Shown here piece after piece: positions 7,653 to 11,066 of a DNA stretch of 11,066 nt (positions are counted from its first letter, which is position 1; every line of letters begins with the position of its first letter). The position numbers and the translations under genes are program-made. Source of the DNA: Desulfobacterales bacterium (GTDB taxonomy: Bacteria; Desulfobacterota; Desulfobacteria; Desulfobacterales; JAFDCJ01); assembly GCA_029932495.1 (NCBI GenBank), contig JAOZPY010000054.1, positions 1-11,066 of the forward strand. The letters are read 5' to 3'. The notes below the pieces were generated by a model. It saw only the letters and a program-made list of their open reading frames with translations, made no database searches and was not told where the DNA came from.

Positions 7653-7883
7653 TTACACCAGGCCGTCTTCACCCAGCGGTTGGTTAACCAAAAGGCGCCG
7701 GGGGGAAAATATGGACAGATCAAGGGACAGGGGAAGCTGTAAAATAAGTTCGGACAGGTAGCGCCCCACCGCCGGGGCCTGCTGCAGACCATGGCCGGAA
7801 AAACCATTGGCCAGCAACAGCCCTTTGAGTTCCGGCCACGGCCCTAAAATGGCATTGCCGTCCATTGCTTTAAAATCGACATG
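7653..7883 (-). pseudogene. Remnant of an FAD-dependent amino-acid/sarcosine-type oxidoreductase (C-terminus only)
   Basis: About 76 codons read as the C-terminal end of the DAO family (D-amino-acid oxidase, sarcosine and dimethylglycine oxidases, FOXRED1-like proteins). Visible are DFKAMDGNAILGPWPEL, then LLLANGFSGHGLQQAPAVGR, the conserved FAD-contact segment of the family, then LDLSIFSPRRLL and a final stop at 7653. Whole enzymes are about 370-450 residues, so the N-terminal FAD-binding Rossmann domain and most of the substrate domain are missing. Upstream in the same frame the match ends near 7883; the sequence then enters an inverted heptad repeat and meets a stop at 7938-7940. No start with a ribosome site is seen; the in-frame ATG at 7865 lies inside the conserved domain. 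The neighbouring amino-acid genes suggest the intact enzyme oxidised an amino acid imported by the liv system. Confidence 0.8.
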
Positions 7884-7895
7884 GCGGTTGTTAGG

Positions 7896-7968
7896 GGTCC
7901 GTTGTCCGTTGCAGTTTTCGCACGCAAAATCCTTTTTTCAACGGGCCACGGACAACTGACAACGAACC
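7896..7968. repeat. Inverted heptad-repeat element
   Basis: Two exact tandem 7-mers, GTCCGTT (7897-7903, 7904-7910), face three related 7-mers on the opposite strand at 7947-7967 (GTTCGTT, GTCAGTT, GTCCGTG when read on the - strand). The outer 16 bases pair at 14 of 16 positions (7896-7911 with 7953-7968). The inner part is AT-richer and holds a run of six T. It lies 21 bases past the cyclodeaminase stop and may serve as its transcription end, but its heptad build resembles dispersed REP/MITE-like repeats more than an ordinary terminator. Confidence 0.6.
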
Positions 7969-7989
7969 GCGCCTGTTTGCTATCTTTCT

Positions 7990-8970
7990 TTAAAGCGCCA
8001 ACCATGTTCCTACGCCTTTCTCCACGGCTTTCTGATAGATCAGCGGCGCGACGGCCATGTCGTCTATGGCCAGGCCCAGATTGGCGGTCATGGTGCGTTC
8101 GGCGGGCGTCTGGCGGCCGGGTTTCCGGCCGCAGGCCAGCTGTCCCAGATCGGCGTGGATTTCCGGAACATCCTTGAAATAACCGGTTTGGCGGGCCAGG
8201 TTAAACTGGGGAATATCGTCGGTACAGAACTTATCGGTTTCATGCATGGCCGCCGGGTGCCAGTAGGAATCATAATCCACCAGGGAGGCAAAGGCGCCCT
8301 CATCAAGCCATCCGGCCTGGATGGTGGCATGGGGCGTTTTCAATATGGGTCCGGCCGTGACCACGATGTCACAGCCGCTGACCGCTTCTTGCGGGGTTTT
8401 GACCGGCACGACTTCCAGGTCGAAGGTGCGGCTGATTTCGTGCGTATACCGCTTTTGAACCTCGGTATCGACATCGTAAGCCATGACTTTTTTTAGCTCG
8501 AAAAGCTCATTCAGGGCCTCCACGTGGCTGCGTCCCTGGACCCCGCAGCCCAGCATCCCCATGACAGCGGATTCCGGCCGTGCCAGGTGGCGGGCGGCAA
8601 CGGCGGTGGCCGCCCCGGTGCGCTTGGCGGTGATCCAGACGCAGTCCATTACGCAAAGGGGAAGTCCCGTGTCCGCATCGTTGAAAATCAGCAGCCCGGA
8701 GATGTAGGGCAGGCCTTTTTGTGGATTTTGAGGGAAGGCACTGACCCATTTGATGCCGGCGGATTTCAGATCCGGAATATAGGCTGGCATGGCATGCAGA
8801 AAATTGTCACCACCGGGATGGATACCGGGTTTGGGGGGCATTTCGGTGCGGCCTTCACCCTTGGCCCGGAAGGTGATTTCCAGAGCTTCAATGATTTGAG
8901 CCATGGAAGGGCCGACTTTTTCAACATCGGCCCGGGACAGGTACAGTAGCCGGTCAGTTTTGGTCTGCAT
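7990..8970 (-). CDS. Ornithine cyclodeaminase/mu-crystallin family protein
   Basis: This 326-residue protein belongs to the NAD(P)-dependent family that includes ornithine and lysine cyclodeaminases, archaeal alanine dehydrogenase and ketimine reductases. It has the N-terminal RTEMPPKPGIHP (41-52), Lys74 in AGIKWVSAFP and Arg117 in TAKRTGAATAVAARHLA (114-130), which correspond to the carboxylate-binding Lys and Arg of the family. The Rossmann site is GCGVQGRSHVEAL (141-153), with an acid at Asp167 for the cofactor ribose; AIDDMAVAPLIYQKA (301-315) is near the end. The active-site loop reads FASLVDYDSYW (228-238) in place of the usual VGAD/VGAH-type loop. The substrate is therefore open; amino-acid dehydrogenase or imine reductase activity is as likely as cyclodeamination. 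The ATG at 8970 has GGAGG upstream; an earlier ATG at 9027 lacks one. It precedes the oxidase remnant and liv operon on the same strand. Confidence 0.88.
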   Translation of the reverse strand: MQTKTDRLLYLSRADVEKVGPSMAQIIEALEITFRAKGEGRTEMPPKPGIHPGGDNFLHAMPAYIPDLKSAGIKWVSAFPQNPQKGLPYISGLLIFNDADTGLPLCVMDCVWITAKRTGAATAVAARHLARPESAVMGMLGCGVQGRSHVEALNELFELKKVMAYDVDTEVQKRYTHEISRTFDLEVVPVKTPQEAVSGCDIVVTAGPILKTPHATIQAGWLDEGAFASLVDYDSYWHPAAMHETDKFCTDDIPQFNLARQTGYFKDVPEIHADLGQLACGRKPGRQTPAERTMTANLGLAIDDMAVAPLIYQKAVEKGVGTWLAL

Positions 8971-8975
8971 GGCGC

Positions 8976-8980
8976 CTCCA
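8976..8980 (-). promoter_or_regulatory. Ribosome binding site of the cyclodeaminase-family gene
   Basis: Reading the - strand, GGAGG lies 5 bases before the ATG at 8970. It decides the start in favour of this ATG over the in-frame ATG 57 bases upstream, which would add a polar N-terminal stretch not seen in the family. Confidence 0.65.
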
Positions 8981-9032
8981 GAATCGTTCTGGTTTTTTGG
9001 GAAGTTAGTGGCTATTGGCGGTTCCATTAGGT

Positions 9033-9059
9033 TTTATAAACGATCAGCAGTTTGGTCAA
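9033..9059 (-). promoter_or_regulatory. Candidate promoter of the cyclodeaminase-family gene
   Basis: Reading the - strand, TTGACC (9054-9059) precedes TATAAA (9033-9038) with a 15-base spacer (16 if the -10 is read one base later). The boxes are good but the spacing is short. It sits in the 272-bp divergent region and would leave a leader of about 55 bases. Confidence 0.35.
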
Positions 9060-9140
9060 TATGAAATTTTAGCCAACCCGTCTGCGGAGAACGCATCCCG
9101 GCGGAAAAAAGACCATTTATAAAAGGGAACCAATTAAGAC

Positions 9141-9166
9141 TTGCATTTCATTCGATTTGTTATAAA
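9141..9166 (+). promoter_or_regulatory. Possible promoter of the peptide transporter operon
   Basis: TTGCAT (9141-9146) and TATAAA (9161-9166) lie upstream of the binding-protein gene, but only 14 bases apart, so this is a weak candidate. The surrounding DNA (9000-9175) is clearly AT-richer than the genes. I see nothing else definite in the divergent region. Confidence 0.2.
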
Positions 9167-9227
9167 TAAAGACAGATTGCAGCCGGGGGCTTTCCACCGC
9201 CTTCCGGGTTTGGCCCTTTACCCACAG

Positions 9228-9235
9228 AAAGGAGG
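9228..9235 (+). promoter_or_regulatory. Strong ribosome binding site of the peptide-binding protein gene
   Basis: AAAGGAGG lies 7 bases before the ATG at 9243. It fixes the start there and excludes the longer upstream reading of the same frame, since the signal peptide begins exactly at this ATG. Confidence 0.85.
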
Positions 9236-9242
9236 AAAAAAC

Positions 9243-10802
9243 ATGAAAGTGCTTAAGCTTATTGTGGTGTGTTTTCTGGCGGCAGGCTTGATGCTGTTTG
9301 CATCCAACAGCTTTGCTAAAAAGGCGATTGTCTATGGAACCACTGAAAAAGTGATCGACATGGATCCGGCCAACGCTTATGATTTTCATACCTGGGAGAT
9401 TTTTTACAACATCTACCAGGGCCTGTTGCGCTATCCCCCCGGCAAGACCAACCTGGTGCCGGGCCTGGCAAAATCTTACAGTATCAGCGCCGACGGCAAG
9501 GAATATACCTTCAAGCTGAGGGAAGGGGTGAAATTTTCCGACGGTACCCCCTTTGACGCCCAGGCGGTGAAATGGTCCCTGGACCGGGTGATCGCCCTTA
9601 AGGGCGACCCGTCCTGGCTGGTCACGGATTTTGTTGACCATGTAGAGGTGGTCGACAAGTACACGGTCAAATACGTGCTCAAAAACCCGGTGGCCTATTT
9701 TCCCTCCCTGGTGGCCTCGGTTCCCTATTACCCCGTCAACCCGAATATTTATCCGCAAGATAAGATCATCCGCGATCCTTCCGAGTTAAAAGGCGGCAAA
9801 CTGGTGGGCCTTGGTCCTTACAAGGTGACCTCTTTTAAAAGAGACCAGGAAATTGTCCTGGATGCCAATCCCAATTTTTACGGTGAAAAACCCCAAAACG
9901 ACCGGGTGGTGATCCGCTATTTCGCCGATGCGACCACCATGCGGCTGGCCCTGGAAAAAGGCGAAGTCGATTTTGTCTTCAAGACTCTGAATCCATCCGA
10001 TATCAAGGACCTGGAAAAATCATCCAAGGTGTTGACGATCAAGGCCCAGGGTCCCTATATCCGCTACATCTGTTTTCTGACCGACACCCCTCCCTGGAAT
10101 GACAAGGTCCTGCGCCAGGCCGTGGCCGCGGCGGTCAACCGGTCCCAGCTCATTGAAAAGGTTTTCCTGGGCCAGAACGCGCCGCTGTATTCCATGGTGC
10201 CCAATGGCATGTGGTCGCATACCAATGCCTTTCGGGCGGTTTACGGAGCGGACGGCAACCTTAAAAAGGCCCGGGAGCTGCTGGCGTCCCGTGGATACAC
10301 CAAAAGCAACCCGCTGACCTTTGATTTCTGGTACACCCCCAGCCATTACGGCGACACCGAGGTGGATATCGCCGCCGTGCTCAAAAATCAGCTTGAAGCC
10401 ACGGGTGTGATGAAGGTCAATGTCAAGTCGGCCGAATGGGCCGCTTACCGGGACAACTGGTCCAACAAGGTCATGCCCGTCTGGCTGCTGGGTTGGTATC
10501 CGGACTACATTGATCCGGATAACTACACGGCGGCTTTCGCCGGTACGGCCGGTTCCAAGGGCTTGGGGATTCATTTTTCCAATCCCAAGTGGGATGCAAA
10601 GTTCGTTGAGGGCCAGACCGTGACGGACATGGAAAAGCGCGCCATCATCTATCAGGATATTCAGCAGTGGTGGACTGACGAGGTGCCGACCTGTCCGCTG
10701 TTCCAGGGAACGCTGTATTTGTTTACCCAGAAGGATATTCGCGGCATTATGCTCTCACCGACGCTGCAGTTCAATTACGGACCCATTCACCGGGTCAACT
10801 AG
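9243..10802 (+). CDS. Periplasmic substrate-binding protein of a dipeptide/oligopeptide/nickel-type ABC transporter
   Basis: This 519-residue protein is of the DppA/OppA family (solute-binding family 5), which captures substrate in the periplasm. Residues 1-25 are a signal peptide (MKVLK, hydrophobic core, SFA before KKAIVYG). The mature protein has the family order: MDPANAYDFHTWEIFYNIYQGLL (40-62), the signature region LVPGLAKSYSISADGKEYTF (71-90) and LREGVKFSDGTPFDAQAVKWSL (92-113), GLGPYKV (189-195), RQAVAAAVNR (291-300), the domain II segment LLGWYPDYIDPDNY (415-428) and a C-terminal PLFQGTLYLF. No lipobox is present, so it should be soluble or held by the permease. Members bind peptides, nickel, opines, glutathione or sugars; the ligand cannot be assigned. 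A DppB/OppB-like permease follows after a 142-base spacer, so this opens a Dpp-type operon, divergent from the cyclodeaminase gene. Confidence 0.92.
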   Translation: MKVLKLIVVCFLAAGLMLFASNSFAKKAIVYGTTEKVIDMDPANAYDFHTWEIFYNIYQGLLRYPPGKTNLVPGLAKSYSISADGKEYTFKLREGVKFSDGTPFDAQAVKWSLDRVIALKGDPSWLVTDFVDHVEVVDKYTVKYVLKNPVAYFPSLVASVPYYPVNPNIYPQDKIIRDPSELKGGKLVGLGPYKVTSFKRDQEIVLDANPNFYGEKPQNDRVVIRYFADATTMRLALEKGEVDFVFKTLNPSDIKDLEKSSKVLTIKAQGPYIRYICFLTDTPPWNDKVLRQAVAAAVNRSQLIEKVFLGQNAPLYSMVPNGMWSHTNAFRAVYGADGNLKKARELLASRGYTKSNPLTFDFWYTPSHYGDTEVDIAAVLKNQLEATGVMKVNVKSAEWAAYRDNWSNKVMPVWLLGWYPDYIDPDNYTAAFAGTAGSKGLGIHFSNPKWDAKFVEGQTVTDMEKRAIIYQDIQQWWTDEVPTCPLFQGTLYLFTQKDIRGIMLSPTLQFNYGPIHRVN

Positions 10803-10809
10803 ATTTTTT

Positions 10810-10926
10810 GCCGGGGGATGCACTTCCAGGGTGCCCCCCCGGCTGATGGAAGCTTTCCGCAGCTTGCCCCGCGGCAACACGCGGGGTTCGCCCGCCCAGG
10901 CTGGTTCAACCGCCTGCTTGCGGGCG
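10810..10926 (+). repeat. Three consecutive hairpins in the binding protein-permease spacer
   Basis: The spacer between the two transporter genes carries three GC-rich hairpins: GCCGGGGG (10810-10817) with CCCCCGGC (10836-10843), extended inside by GCAC/GTGC; CCCCGCG (10867-10873) with CGCGGGG (10880-10886); and CGCCCGC (10889-10895) with GCGGGCG (10920-10926). None is followed by a T run, so these are not ordinary terminators. In an mRNA they would shield the 3' end of the binding-protein message from exonucleases and lower downstream expression, as intercistronic hairpins do in other binding-protein operons. The role is inferred. Confidence 0.6.
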
Positions 10927-10944
10927 TTCGTGTTGTAATCGACC

Positions 10945-11066
10945 ATGAAAAATCTCGCCCGCTATATCGTCATGCGCCTGCTGCTGACCATTCCCATGGT
11001 GCTGATTCTGTTGAGCATTGTGTTTGTGGTGTTGCGGGTTATGCCCGGAGACCCGGTATCTTCCCT
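10945..11066 (+). CDS. DppB/OppB-type ABC transporter permease, N-terminal part
   Basis: The first 40 codons are visible before the window ends. MKNLARYIVMRLLLTIPMVL begins with the short basic cytoplasmic stretch and first membrane helix (about residues 10-32) of the DppB/OppB family, followed by VLRVMPGDPV, the conserved family motif (R-x-x-PGDPV). Family members are about 310-340 residues with six helices and pair with a DppC-type permease. An in-frame TAA at 10936-10938 closes the frame upstream, so the ATG at 10945 is the earliest possible. No good ribosome site precedes it, which, with the hairpins in the spacer, suggests lower synthesis than the binding protein. Confidence 0.9.
   Translation, partial: MKNLARYIVMRLLLTIPMVLILLSIVFVVLRVMPGDPVSS

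Noticed and set aside
7653..7865. A small intact 70-residue gene
   Set aside because: The sequence is the conserved C-terminus of a much larger oxidoreductase, its ATG lies within the conserved domain and it lacks a ribosome site, so a remnant is the better reading.
9141..9242. Longer N-terminus for the peptide-binding protein
   Set aside because: The strong AAAGGAGG site and a proper signal peptide place the start at 9243; the extension would bury the ribosome site inside the gene.
9117..9758. Open frame of about 213 codons on the - strand overlapping the start of the peptide-binding protein
   Set aside because: It lies opposite the signal peptide and conserved N-terminal domain of a clear gene with a strong ribosome site, and has no features of its own.
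10800..10830. Terminator directly after the peptide-binding protein
   Set aside because: A T run at 10804-10809 is preceded only by a 4-bp stem, while the stronger hairpins come after it and have no T run.

Overview
The window looks like chromosome from a sulfate-reducing-type deltaproteobacterium (Desulfobacterota, probably Desulfobacterales). The reasons are an rnfA-rnfB order that ends an Rnf operon, a RnfB with several ferredoxin-like clusters, and amino-acid and peptide ABC transporters whose proteins read like those of that group. This placement is an inference from protein character and was not tested by any search.

Layout from left to right. (1) The 3' end of rnfA and all of rnfB lie on the + strand. 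They are the tail of an Rnf ion-pumping ferredoxin:NAD+ oxidoreductase operon and are followed by a weak hairpin terminator. (2) A nicotinate phosphoribosyltransferase (NAD salvage) lies convergently on the - strand. (3) A 244-bp gap holds a long imperfect palindrome of about 187 bp flanked by an 8-bp direct repeat, which looks like a small non-coding mobile element. (4) A complete branched-chain/neutral amino-acid ABC transporter operon lies on the - strand. In transcription order it reads livG, livK (binding protein), a strong hairpin terminator, then livH, livM and livF. It has its own strong sigma70-type promoter, spanned by an inverted repeat, upstream of livG. (5) A 5'-truncated remnant of an FAD-dependent amino-acid/sarcosine-type oxidoreductase follows; its break lies next to a 73-bp inverted heptad-repeat element. 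(6) An ornithine cyclodeaminase/mu-crystallin family enzyme is on the - strand. (7) A divergent intergenic region leads on the + strand to a dipeptide/oligopeptide-type ABC transporter: a complete binding protein, a spacer with three hairpins, and the first 40 codons of a DppB/OppB-type permease that runs off the window.

Functionally the right two thirds is an amino-acid/peptide uptake and catabolism neighbourhood: two importers, an imine-forming or NAD(P)-dependent amino-acid enzyme, and a decayed amino-acid oxidase. The left part is energy and redox metabolism. I found no CRISPR array, no RNA gene, no transposase and no recognisable defence system. The most interesting material is non-coding: the two palindromic repeat elements, the gene remnant next to one of them, and the signals controlling the liv operon.
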